Below, piece by piece: positions 7,652 through 14,887 of a stretch of DNA of 24,977 nucleotides. This DNA is from a virus. The stretch lies in the IMG/VR virus record IMGVR_UViG_3300018428_002637, positions 1 through 24,977 of that record; one strand, 5' to 3'. The translations under genes and the position numbers were made by a program. Position 1 is the first letter of the stretch; the number at the start of each line of letters is the position of its first letter. The notes beneath the pieces were generated by a model, which saw only the letters and a program-made list of their open reading frames with translations, made no database searches and was not told where the DNA came from.

Positions 7652-8577
7652 TTCATATCCACGTTGGCCATAATATCAACAAGACATGCTGTAAGATTAA
7701 TTTCTTGGTCAGCAACAAATGCCGACTTGTACTGGTAGTCAGCAATCAACAACACCAAGTGAGGAACCTGTACCACTTTGTCCATCAGAGTATCATAGAT
7801 TTTACGATACAACCCTTGTGGGTCGGTGTCTACATTGTTAGCAACCCACTGGCGCATCTTCTTGAAGTCTTTGTCCTTGAGACTATCACACAATCCCTTC
7901 ATGTTGACTTCAGCAATGTTACTCAGAATACCTTCATCAATTGCACCAGACTTTGAGTACCGTTGTAGTTCGTTTAGCGTCCTACGATAGTCTGGGAAAT
8001 ATTTCATCAGAAGTTCAGCAAGAACTTTTTCTGAATACTGAATACTTTCTTGATCAAGGATGTCAGAGATACGATTCATGAAGGCAGATGCCATCTGAGG
8101 TTTCTCTTCTTTCTTGAGTTTGAATTCTACCACCGTTGTCCGACTATGAAGCGGTTCGATGATTCGATTCTTGAAGTTACATGTAAAAATAAATCGACAG
8201 TTCTTGGAGAACTCTTCGATAAAGGCACGCAACGCTGGTTGCGTAGAGTTGGGGTTTAGATAGTCCGCCTCGTCAAGGATAACTACCTTGGTCTTACCGC
8301 CGAAACTGACCGTACTTGCAAAGTCCCTAATCTTTGTTCTGAGAACATCAATGCCGGACTCATCCGATCCATTGATAATGATGTAGTCACATTCTAATTC
8401 ATTACAAAGAGCACGTGCCACTGTGGTCTTGCCTGTACCGGCAGTACCACAGAGCAACATGTTAGGAATTTCTTTCTGGTCAACAAAAGATTGAAATACA
8501 TCCTTCAGTCTATTTGGGAGAACACACTCCGAAATAGTTTGGGGTCTGTACTTCTCCACCCAGAGAAATTCATTCAT
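7648..8577 (-). CDS. 44: Clamp loader large subunit gp44 (AAA+)
   Basis: ATPase of the clamp loader. The 309-aa protein (319 in T4) opens with WVEKYRP, then Walker A GTAGTGKTT (44-52), Walker B with DEAD (102-105), sensor 1 TCN (132-134) and an SRT(T) segment at about 145-148 in place of the SRC arginine-finger motif. ATG at 8577 is used: it overlaps the TGA of the 53-aa gene (TGATG), with AAGGAT upstream. An in-frame GTG one codon earlier is a weaker alternative. It works with gp62 and loads gp45 for polymerase and late transcription. Confidence 0.95.
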   Translation of the reverse strand: MNEFLWVEKYRPQTISECVLPNRLKDVFQSFVDQKEIPNMLLCGTAGTGKTTVARALCNELECDYIIINGSDESGIDVLRTKIRDFASTVSFGGKTKVVILDEADYLNPNSTQPALRAFIEEFSKNCRFIFTCNFKNRIIEPLHSRTTVVEFKLKKEEKPQMASAFMNRISDILDQESIQYSEKVLAELLMKYFPDYRRTLNELQRYSKSGAIDEGILSNIAEVNMKGLCDSLKDKDFKKMRQWVANNVDTDPQGLYRKIYDTLMDKVVQVPHLVLLIADYQYKSAFVADQEINLTACLVDIMANVDMK

Positions 8578-8738
8578 CACCGTATCCTTTTTTCAAGAAC
8601 CTCAATCTGTTGTTGTCGTTTCTCTTCCCACTTCTCTTCGGTGCGATCACCTTTGGGGAAAAACTTGGCACTCTTGAGGTTTTCAAGTGCCACCATACGC
8701 CGACCACGAGCGTTCTTACTTCTCCATGCAGAAGCCAT
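8577..8738 (-). CDS. 53-aa basic protein upstream of gene 44
   Basis: A small ORF that starts MASAWRSKNARGRRMVAL and continues with a charged, probably helical C-terminal half (EEKWEEKRQQQIEVLEKR). A strong AAGGAG ribosome binding site is 4 nt before the ATG, and its TGA shares a base with the gene 44 ATG. The N-terminus is very basic (WRSKNARGRR), which suggests nucleic-acid contact, but no known domain is evident. The position inside the clamp and clamp-loader cluster suggests a replication accessory or coupling peptide. Function unknown. Confidence 0.78.
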   Translation of the reverse strand: MASAWRSKNARGRRMVALENLKSAKFFPKGDRTEEKWEEKRQQQIEVLEKRIR

Positions 8739-8746
8739 AATACTCC

Positions 8747-9352
8747 TTATCCAATTTTATCCTTTGTACCAAGAGACTCTTCCAGATTGAGTTCTAATTG
8801 ACTGCCGCCAACTGGACTCTCGTTCATAATGTATTCAAACATCGTAGCTGGATCAGAAACTTCATACGGATCATTTTCAACGTTGTCTCCAAAACCATCT
8901 TCAACAAAGGCTTTTTCAACAACACCATCATTCAAAAGTACCGAGTATCTCCATGATCTTTGGCCAAATCCAAGATTATCTTTGTCAACCAACATCCCTA
9001 TCTCAGAAGTAAACATACCAGAACCATCTGGAATAGGTTTAACTCCATTGATCTGTTGATATCGGAACCACATGTTCATAACAAACGAATCATTTACAGA
9101 TAAACAATAGATTTCGTCAATACCTTTTGACCTAAACACTTCATAGTTTTCTTCATATCCAGGCAACTGGAAAGCAGAACAAGTTGGAGTAAATGCCCCA
9201 GGCAATGCAAAGATAATTACCCTCTTGTCCCTAAACAAATCACCAGAAACTACATCTTGCCATCGATATGGATTAGTACCACCAACGGATTCATCACGAA
9301 CCCGTGTTTTAAAAACGACATCCATTGGAAATCGCTGTCCTACTTCAATCAT
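8747..9352 (-). CDS. Peroxiredoxin, Prx5 type
   Basis: Thiol peroxidase that would reduce H2O2 or organic peroxides. The 201-aa protein has the Prx5-type active site PGAFTPTCS (51-59) with peroxidatic C58 and T55, the CLSVND strand (83-88) and the active-site arginine in QRSWRYS (R132). C83 is present, but no obvious resolving cysteine follows the core, so reduction may need a host glutaredoxin or thioredoxin. The last 20 residues (GGSQLELNLEESLG) extend past the fold. AAGGTG precedes the ATG. It lies between gp45 and gp44, so it is expressed with the replisome; probably an acquired host-derived metabolic gene. Confidence 0.9.
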   Translation of the reverse strand: MIEVGQRFPMDVVFKTRVRDESVGGTNPYRWQDVVSGDLFRDKRVIIFALPGAFTPTCSAFQLPGYEENYEVFRSKGIDEIYCLSVNDSFVMNMWFRYQQINGVKPIPDGSGMFTSEIGMLVDKDNLGFGQRSWRYSVLLNDGVVEKAFVEDGFGDNVENDPYEVSDPATMFEYIMNESPVGGSQLELNLEESLGTKDKIG

Positions 9353-9363
9353 TTTAATTCACC

Positions 9364-10017
9364 TTACTGAGTTTTTGAACTTGGGTCAAGTGCCAACCAA
9401 TAGGTTCTTTCACTATTGGAAAACATCATTACTGGTTTTGTGCCAATGGTCACATCGTATGTGTCTGGAATGATCTTCAATGATTCAATTGACAACCTAG
9501 CATCAAATTCCAAATCACTATCACCAAGAACTGTCGTAAAAGAATTACTCTTGGGGGTATTTGGATCACCAACAGACATTAATACCTGTTGTCCATTGCC
9601 AACTACTCGCAAGAATGGAGCAGAGATGGCAGATGCAGCACGATAAATTGTCTGAATATTTTCTTTGGCGATATGAAATGTGTAGAGTGGTTCTACTTCA
9701 ATCGAGCGATCTGGTGCAGCTTTAATCACAGACGGTTCAGCATAGTAGAATTCAAACTTGCCAGCATTAGTTTGTACCGTGACAGATTCATCTCCAAACT
9801 GGAGATCAGCATTCTCATCCATAGTCAACAAAGACAAGAACTGATTCAAATCATAGATGGCAAATTCTTTGGGGAAACTTTCTGTTACCGTGGCACGGCA
9901 CAAAATGTTCATTGAGTTTGACACAGTAGCAAGAGTTTGTCCCTCACGAACCAAAAGATTCGTATTGATAGAGGCAAAGTTCTTAAATGTGTCGAGGGTT
10001 GGTTTGGAAACTTTCAT
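9364..10017 (-). CDS. 45: Sliding clamp gp45
   Basis: Trimeric processivity clamp for gp43 that also activates gp55-dependent late transcription in T4. The 217-aa protein (228 in T4) has the two-domain clamp pattern, with FAIYDLNQFLSLL (about 52-64) in the first domain and RLSIESLKIIPDTYDVTIG in the second. ATG 10017 or the adjacent ATG 10020 are both possible; GGAG is 9 or 6 nt upstream respectively. It is driven by its own host-type promoter and begins the 45-prx-44-dioxygenase-62 unit. Confidence 0.93.
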   Translation of the reverse strand: MKVSKPTLDTFKNFASINTNLLVREGQTLATVSNSMNILCRATVTESFPKEFAIYDLNQFLSLLTMDENADLQFGDESVTVQTNAGKFEFYYAEPSVIKAAPDRSIEVEPLYTFHIAKENIQTIYRAASAISAPFLRVVGNGQQVLMSVGDPNTPKSNSFTTVLGDSDLEFDARLSIESLKIIPDTYDVTIGTKPVMMFSNSERTYWLALDPSSKTQ

Positions 10018-10045
10018 CATAATATACTCCGATCAAACAAATTAC

Positions 10046-10074
10046 ATAATAACAAATAAAAAAGGAAAAGTCAA
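10046..10074 (-). promoter_or_regulatory. Sigma70-type promoter for gene 45
   Basis: On the minus strand TTGACT (10074-10069), a 17-bp T-rich spacer and TATTAT (10051-10046). It begins right after the stop of the upstream small gene and ends about 26 nt before the gp45 start. Confidence 0.78.
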
Positions 10075-10076
10075 GA

Positions 10077-10445
10077 TCAAATTTCAAAAGGTTTTTCCAA
10101 AATTTCATTTTCTGGCAAACTACACTCAATCCCATGCTTCTTGTGATATTCTAGAAGACATGGGAAAGAGGTAATTGGAATTCCGTTAAACGGTTCATCA
10201 CTGATCAATTCTTTAAACTGCCTTTCATAATCATTGTAGTGTTCTTCATCATCAAAAACCATTGTCCACTTATAAGTCAATCCATCAGATGAAAACGTAC
10301 TATGGGCCTCAACTCTTTCTTGTTGTCTTAACCAATCATGAAATATCTGTGATGCTTTTTTGTGTTCAACAGTTCTTTCTTCTGATTGTTGATACCATTT
10401 TGTACTAAGTGTAGGTCTTTTTAAAACATACTCAAGTTTATACAT
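10077..10445 (-). CDS. Small hypothetical protein, paralog of its neighbour
   Basis: A 122-aa protein starting MYKLEYVL. ATG at 10445 is preferred over an upstream in-frame start because it gives an 8-nt overlap with the previous gene and aligns with that gene's N-terminus. It shares a layout with the product of 10438-10773: an N-terminal beta strand, F-x-DWL helix end (about 41-45), DG turn, a hydrophobic strand, and an acidic E-x-Y-x-DY segment (about 73-79). This suggests one alpha/beta domain duplicated in tandem. Function unknown, and no catalytic motif is visible. Confidence 0.75.
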   Translation of the reverse strand: MYKLEYVLKRPTLSTKWYQQSEERTVEHKKASQIFHDWLRQQERVEAHSTFSSDGLTYKWTMVFDDEEHYNDYERQFKELISDEPFNGIPITSFPCLLEYHKKHGIECSLPENEILEKPFEI

Positions 10446-10773
10446 TTTCCGTAGTATGAGCAATGGTGACGTTATTTGTCGTACAATAATCTAGGAAAGC
10501 CTGATCTTGGAATTGGTCTTCAAGACCAGCTGATGTCCAAGCAGAAGTATAATCATCGTATGCATCTTCATTAGCAAACATGATATCACAATAAACGGTA
10601 TTGCCGTCTGGTTCTGCATCAAACACCACATCAGCTTCGTCTCTACCAGTCAACCAATCTTGAAATGCAGACGCCTTGGTTTCATAGGTTGATCCTAAGA
10701 GGTCAGCTGCCCAAAAAGGCCACTCTACACTCTCAGATTGACGGGTAAATGTAATTCTAATTCGATAAGCCAT
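10438..10773 (-). CDS. Small hypothetical protein, first of a paralogous pair
   Basis: A 111-aa protein starting MAYRIRITFT. ATG 10773 is chosen because GGAGAG sits about 5 nt upstream; an in-frame TTG four codons earlier overlaps that site and is rejected. It has FQDWL (about 37-41), a DG turn, a CDIMF strand and EDAYDDY (about 73-79), closely matching the pattern of the next gene. A late promoter box lies 37 nt upstream and a strong terminator beyond it, so this pair probably forms the start of a late-expressed unit. Acidic overall; function unknown. Confidence 0.78.
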   Translation of the reverse strand: MAYRIRITFTRQSESVEWPFWAADLLGSTYETKASAFQDWLTGRDEADVVFDAEPDGNTVYCDIMFANEDAYDDYTSAWTSAGLEDQFQDQAFLDYCTTNNVTIAHTTENV

Positions 10774-10796
10774 TATTCTCTCCAAAAGTTAAATGG

Positions 10797-10809
10797 TAAT
10801 TTACTCTCT
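10797..10809 (-). repeat. Copy of the cobS leader ribosome-site motif
   Basis: The 13-nt minus-strand motif AGAGAGTAAATTA occurs here and at 12348-12360, where it is the ribosome binding site region of the CobS-like gene. Here no ATG follows (ACC instead) and the next start codon is 24 nt further on. It could be a decayed duplicate of a gene start or a shared leader element. Confidence 0.6.
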
Positions 10810-10817
10810 TATTTATA
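10810..10817 (-). promoter_or_regulatory. T4-type late promoter box
   Basis: Exact TATAAATA on the minus strand, directly after the U tract of the terminator and 37 nt before the start of the 111-aa gene. It is the consensus late element for gp55-containing RNA polymerase, and gp55 is encoded in this window. Confidence 0.72.
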
Positions 10818-10819
10818 AC

Positions 10820-10876
10820 AAAAAAATCGGGGACTGGCGAATTGAGAGAGAGTGAGAGAGGCCGCCAGTCCCCGAT
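10820..10876 (-). terminator. Rho-independent terminator of the CobS/DUF3310 unit
   Basis: A perfect 14-bp GC-rich stem (arms 10826-10839 and 10863-10876) closes a 23-nt loop and is followed on the minus strand by seven T residues (10826-10820). It is correctly placed after the DUF3310 gene. The loop is unusually long and purely pyrimidine-rich in the transcript. Confidence 0.93.
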
Positions 10877-10891
10877 CCGCCCTAAGGCGGA
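10876..10891 (-). other. Small hairpin next to the terminator
   Basis: A 6-bp inverted repeat (tccgcc at 10876-10881 with ggcgga at 10886-10891, loop ctaa) lies between the DUF3310 stop and the main terminator stem. It has no U tract of its own. It may block 3' exonucleases or assist termination. Confidence 0.6.
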
Positions 10892-10898
10892 ACCTTTA

Positions 10899-11174
10899 CT
10901 ACTGTTCTAAGTCATGAACATGTAGTGCAATTAACGCATAGTGCAGTACTTTTAGCAAGTCTTTACGGTTCTTGCCCTCTTTTTTACCATACCTTTGCGT
11001 ATATTTGATAATATTACCAAGGCAAAATCCTTCGCCATGTCCAGTATCTATAACAAACTCGGTGGTTTGTACTTTGTTCTGAGCATAGTGTTCATCATAT
11101 GTACTATCAACATATGCTTGAAGGTCAGCGATCAGCTGACCCTCATTGTATTTGTAATCTTTCTTAGAAGTCAT
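10899..11174 (-). CDS. DUF3310-like small protein
   Basis: A 91-aa protein with the DUF3310 (SaV-like) signature: IDTGHGEGFCLGNIIKYTQRYGKKEGKNRKDLLKVLHYALI region (about 41-82), where an Asn-containing turn is followed by KYTxRYGKK and a DLxKxxHY helix. The family is widespread in phages and has no settled function; related folds resemble nucleotide-metabolism helices, but that link is uncertain. The start at 11174 overlaps the CobS-like stop by 11 nt. A longer frame open to 11351 is a shadow of that gene. It is last in its transcript, directly before the terminator. Confidence 0.85.
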   Translation of the reverse strand: MTSKKDYKYNEGQLIADLQAYVDSTYDEHYAQNKVQTTEFVIDTGHGEGFCLGNIIKYTQRYGKKEGKNRKDLLKVLHYALIALHVHDLEQ

Positions 11175-12348
11175 AGTTATCTGCCTCTGGGTTGTCATCA
11201 TTCTGGTCTTCAGCAGGGGCATCAAGATCAACACCAGCATCAACCTTGGTGTAAAGATCGATGAAGGCAGACTTGGTGTCAGTGTCGAAACGGTTGACAC
11301 ACAACTGAATTGCCTTGAGGCGATCTTTGAACATGGCGTATGCCTTGACAATGTGTTCTAGACGGCGGGTTGAAACCAACTCATCAATGCCACCCTCATA
11401 GAAAGTCTTTCGGATCACATCAGCCCACAGTACCAACTTGTCGGCGAATTCATCATCAACGCAGTCAGCGACTTCCATCTTGTTGAGAACAATTTTTTTC
11501 TCTTGAGCGGAAGACGGGTATTCCTGTTCAACCGTGATTGCGAATCGTTCGAGGAATGCCTCATCAAGAACCTGAGCACCCATGAACTTACCGTCATCAG
11601 AACCACGGCCCTTGGTGTTCGCAGTAGCGATCACATTGAAACCAGAGGCTGGAGTAACAACTTCGCCAGTCTTTTTGTTGAAGTAGGGTTTGCCTTCAAG
11701 GATTGCCTGTAGACACATCAACTTGTTTGATCCACGATCAATCTCATCAAGGATCAAGACAGCGCCACGTTTCATGGCAGTCAGCACAGGGCCTTCACGG
11801 TAAACTACGTTACCATCAACCAACGTATTGCCACCGATCAGATCATCTTCATCGGTCTCAATCGAAATGTTGACACGGATTGCCTCACGTTTGAGTTTGG
11901 CACAAACCTGTTCAACCATCATGGTTTTACCGTTACCCGACAAACCACAAATGAATGTAGGATAGAACATACCAGACTTGACAATGTTCACTAGGTCACG
12001 ATAGAAACCAAAAGGAACATATGTTTTGTCAGCGGCAGGAACTAGGTTTTCAATTTCCACAGCAAGTTTCGCCTGAGTTAGAACCCTAGAAGCAGCAGCG
12101 GCCACTGGTTCGGGTTGGGTTTGAATAACCGCCACTGGTTTGGTTGGTTTGGGCATTGACACAACTTGGCCAACCATCTCGGGGTTAAACTGATTGCGGC
12201 CAACCTTGGCCTCTTTGAAAAACCACATCGGGTTTTTGAGACCAGCCTCACGGGCGATATCCATAACTTCAGATTTTGAGAAAATACCCGTCTGGTTGTT
12301 AGACTCAGCAAGGGCGGCCATCAGTTGATCTTTCTGTTTAATACTCAT
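11164..12348 (-). CDS. cobS: CobS-like AAA+ ATPase (MoxR type)
   Basis: The 394-aa protein has an N-terminal helical region (about 20-60), a Pro/Ala-rich linker (66-88), Walker A GLSGNGKT (135-142), Walker B AVLILDEID (196-204), sensor 1 NVIATANTKG and an arginine in FLERF, plus an acidic C-terminal tail. Phage genes like this are called cobS after the ATPase subunit of cobaltochelatase, but no CobN partner is present. Together with the VWA protein upstream it forms an ATPase/VWA pair, a general arrangement for remodelling a target protein or inserting a metal. An AGAGAG leader site precedes the ATG, and it has its own promoter. Confidence 0.88.
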   Translation of the reverse strand: MSIKQKDQLMAALAESNNQTGIFSKSEVMDIAREAGLKNPMWFFKEAKVGRNQFNPEMVGQVVSMPKPTKPVAVIQTQPEPVAAAASRVLTQAKLAVEIENLVPAADKTYVPFGFYRDLVNIVKSGMFYPTFICGLSGNGKTMMVEQVCAKLKREAIRVNISIETDEDDLIGGNTLVDGNVVYREGPVLTAMKRGAVLILDEIDRGSNKLMCLQAILEGKPYFNKKTGEVVTPASGFNVIATANTKGRGSDDGKFMGAQVLDEAFLERFAITVEQEYPSSAQEKKIVLNKMEVADCVDDEFADKLVLWADVIRKTFYEGGIDELVSTRRLEHIVKAYAMFKDRLKAIQLCVNRFDTDTKSAFIDLYTKVDAGVDLDAPAEDQNDDNPEADNYDF

Positions 12349-12360
12349 AATTTACTCTCT
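12348..12360 (-). repeat. Leader motif repeated at 10797-10809
   Basis: Minus-strand AGAGAGTAAATTA, ending in the A of the CobS-like ATG. It contains the purine-rich ribosome binding site of that gene; an identical 13-mer precedes the 111-aa gene without a start codon. Confidence 0.6.
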
Positions 12361-12389
12361 CTATTAACTCAATCACTCAACATACTACT

Positions 12390-12418
12390 AGCTTACTACA
12401 TCCCGAAGCAGAAGTCAA
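12390..12418 (-). promoter_or_regulatory. Sigma70-type promoter for the CobS-like gene
   Basis: TTGACT (12418-12413), a 17-bp spacer and a weaker TAAGCT (12395-12390) on the minus strand, about 42 nt before the ATG. The -35 and 15 nt upstream of it are nearly the same as those of the VWA gene promoter (see 14793-14821). Confidence 0.65.
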
Positions 12419-12467
12419 GGGGCTTGGCGAAAATAATTGAATTTTCTTTCCCTTTGAAATCAACAAC

Positions 12468-14765
12468 TTACGCAACCATATCAATAAATCGATTGATAAA
12501 GTGGCGGGAATTGGTCTTTTTGGACTGAAATTGGCGGAATCCACGCAGAATATCTGACTTCTTTTCGGACTTTACTTCCAATTCAGCATCATCAATTTTG
12601 AGATCAGAACCACCTTTGATAAGGAAAGCCTGATCATATCCCCATGCACTATCAAGTGGCAGGTAATCTTTTTTCAACCAAGTACTTTTGTATACGGCAT
12701 CAAACTCAGCGGTATCCCATTGATACGGATTGAGGGTTACCCAATTGTAAGCATTTTTGACATCGCCACGTTTTTTACTGGTGATCCAGAAGTTTACCAT
12801 GCGGGAACCCGTAACTTTTTTGAACATGGCAATACCAGCGAGAAGAGACATCTCTTTGCCAATACGGTAACGTGACTGATAAACTGCGGCGGGTTGTTTA
12901 ACCACAACAGAAGTAGTGCCACGTTTTAGAATGAGTTTAGTGGCGAAAACTGATTTGCGATTTCTCCAGCCATCATCTCTGATATTGTCACCCCAAATTT
13001 CATACTCATCAGTGTTACCGCCATCGGAAAGAACAATGGTGTTAAGCACTTCGACACGATTGCGGTCTTTGAATTCTTTGGCAAGATCAGTAGCAATGAT
13101 CATAGCACCGGCAAGGGGGGTAGAACCCAACGACAAGTGTCGAGGAAGATCGGCATAATTGGCAAGACATCCATTGTGTCGGTTAGAACGCCAACGACTA
13201 CCATAATTAGCCCAAGTATCAGCGTAAATCAAAAGACTTTCAAATTGTTTTTTGTAGTCACTGGGTGAAGATTCTGAAGTGATTAATTGAATCATACCAG
13301 TGCCAGGATTGATGCAAATTTCATTTTCAGAATTTGACTGGCGAACACCTTCTCTCATATCCATACCACAAACAAAACCATATACATCAAATGGGATGCC
13401 AACTTTTTTGCAGAAGGAAACTTGTATCAATAACTGTTCAATTGTGCCAGCCATATGTTGAGCCATAGAACCAGACATATCAAGAATCATGAACATGCCG
13501 TGGTTTTTGCCAGAAGGCGTGACAGTGTTTGACAAGAACAAGTCTTCGGTCAACTTGTAGGCCCACAACTTATCTTCATTGAGTTTGCCAGTATTGTGAA
13601 CCTGTGCCTTGCGTAACTCAGACGCCTTGCGCTTCATCTCAAACTGCATGACCAACTGATTGATGGAAGACTTGTTTTTAGATCGAAACGCATCAGACAA
13701 ACTTTTACGATAGGCTTTTGCCTCATCGGCAGAAACTTCATCATAATAATTTTTTGTTAGTTTGAACTCAAAGTCCCAAGTTTTTGAGACGGGGATTACA
13801 TGGTGTTTGCGACTGATAAACTTGGGGAAGTAAGCGGTGAAAACTGATTCACTGTCAGACTCCAAGAGGCGACTTTCATTTTGACGGAAACTTCTGTCGG
13901 TTTGCGACATGGGTTCGCCATCTTCAACAGGCGATTCACTTGATTGACTTGATTGTGATTCAATCGGTTGATCAGATTCAGACTGTTCGGTGTCAGATTG
14001 AGAATCAGATTCGGAATCAGTAGACTCGGCAGATTCGGAACTGTCATCGGACTCTTCGCCAGTGGTCTCACCAGATTGGCCATCGCCCTCGGTGGGATCA
14101 TCAGTATCTTCGGCGTCATCGGACATTTCCATTGAGGAACCTTGACCCTCGACTTCTTCACTGTCATCTTCGCCAGCGGCAGGAGCAGGCTGTTCCTGTT
14201 GCTGATCTTCCATATCTTCCATTGCGCCATTATAAAGATCATTGGCAATGTCAACTACATCAGACCATTCCTCAGCAGAATCAATGCGAGCGAGAAATTC
14301 TTTCTCGGAATCGGAAAACTGAACATTGAGGAATGAACCAATCTTGTAATGAAGATTGATACGATCAATCAGAGGCAGGGTGTTGACATCTTTATCAGCA
14401 ACACCGAAAAAATCTTTGTCGAATAGGAAACGATAACCCTTGTAGAATGATTTAACAAGGCCGGGGTATCGTTGCTTGACTAGTCGTTCGTTGCGAGCGT
14501 CTTCAATAACATTTAGGAATGACTTGAAACCAGCACCTTGATCACAAACAGCATCATGCCATCCTTCAGCGGGGGTGACCAAACCGTGGCCAACTTCATG
14601 TCCGATCAGAAGATCGTAAACATAGCCGGGCATATCTTTCCAATTGGGAAGAATAATTTTGCGGTTTTTAAGATCGAACGCTGCGGTAGGAACATTAGCA
14701 TGTTCTATCGCAAGGTCTTCGGTGGCCAACAACTTGGCGAGATAGGACTTGGATTCAATATTCAT
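12468..14765 (-). CDS. CobT-like VWA protein with HExxH domain
   Basis: The 765-aa protein has three parts: an N-terminal metalloprotease-like domain with HEVGH (56-60) and an acidic NVIEDARNE helix (85-93); a low-complexity Asp/Glu/Ser/Gln region (about 185-290); and a von Willebrand A domain with MIDAS motif D429-x-S431-x-S433, a STPLAGA loop with the metal-binding Thr, and VLSDGG. All three MIDAS elements are present. This is the architecture of the CobT/cobaltochelatase-associated family, here working presumably with the CobS-like ATPase that follows. Marine phage copies are often annotated as peptidases; protease activity is unproven. Starts at ATG 14765 with a GAGAG leader. Confidence 0.85.
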   Translation of the reverse strand: MNIESKSYLAKLLATEDLAIEHANVPTAAFDLKNRKIILPNWKDMPGYVYDLLIGHEVGHGLVTPAEGWHDAVCDQGAGFKSFLNVIEDARNERLVKQRYPGLVKSFYKGYRFLFDKDFFGVADKDVNTLPLIDRINLHYKIGSFLNVQFSDSEKEFLARIDSAEEWSDVVDIANDLYNGAMEDMEDQQQEQPAPAAGEDDSEEVEGQGSSMEMSDDAEDTDDPTEGDGQSGETTGEESDDSSESAESTDSESDSQSDTEQSESDQPIESQSSQSSESPVEDGEPMSQTDRSFRQNESRLLESDSESVFTAYFPKFISRKHHVIPVSKTWDFEFKLTKNYYDEVSADEAKAYRKSLSDAFRSKNKSSINQLVMQFEMKRKASELRKAQVHNTGKLNEDKLWAYKLTEDLFLSNTVTPSGKNHGMFMILDMSGSMAQHMAGTIEQLLIQVSFCKKVGIPFDVYGFVCGMDMREGVRQSNSENEICINPGTGMIQLITSESSPSDYKKQFESLLIYADTWANYGSRWRSNRHNGCLANYADLPRHLSLGSTPLAGAMIIATDLAKEFKDRNRVEVLNTIVLSDGGNTDEYEIWGDNIRDDGWRNRKSVFATKLILKRGTTSVVVKQPAAVYQSRYRIGKEMSLLAGIAMFKKVTGSRMVNFWITSKKRGDVKNAYNWVTLNPYQWDTAEFDAVYKSTWLKKDYLPLDSAWGYDQAFLIKGGSDLKIDDAELEVKSEKKSDILRGFRQFQSKKTNSRHFINRFIDMVA

Positions 14766-14792
14766 ATAACTCTCACTCTCAAATACATGTAT

Positions 14793-14821
14793 AGTATGAC
14801 AGCTATCGAGGCAAAAGTCAA
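14793..14821 (-). promoter_or_regulatory. Sigma70-type promoter for the VWA gene
   Basis: TTGACT (14821-14816), a 17-bp spacer and CATACT (14798-14793) on the minus strand; TACTAT two bases further is an alternative -10. The 21-nt block 14816-14836 matches 12413-12433 at 18 positions, including GCCCCTTGACT and TTTTCGC. Confidence 0.65.
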
Positions 14822-14865
14822 GGGGCCCAGCGAAAAAAGATTTCCTTATAAATCAAGGGCTTACA

Positions 14866-14885
14866 AATTTTTTTCAATTTTTTTC
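14866..14885. repeat. Tandem 10-bp A/T-tract repeat
   Basis: Two exact copies of aatttttttc in direct tandem, 45-64 bp upstream of the VWA gene -35 box. On the minus strand these are two A7 tracts with one helical turn spacing, as in bent DNA or an UP element. Confidence 0.6.
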
Positions 14886-14887
14886 GA

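Noticed and set aside
11175-11351. N-terminal extension of the DUF3310 gene
   Set aside because: It would overlap the CobS-like gene almost fully and has no family similarity; ATG 11174 begins the recognisable domain.
13796-14254. Minus-strand ORF of 152 codons inside the VWA gene
   Set aside because: It is a shifted-frame reading of the low-complexity Asp/Ser region and has no independent start signal.
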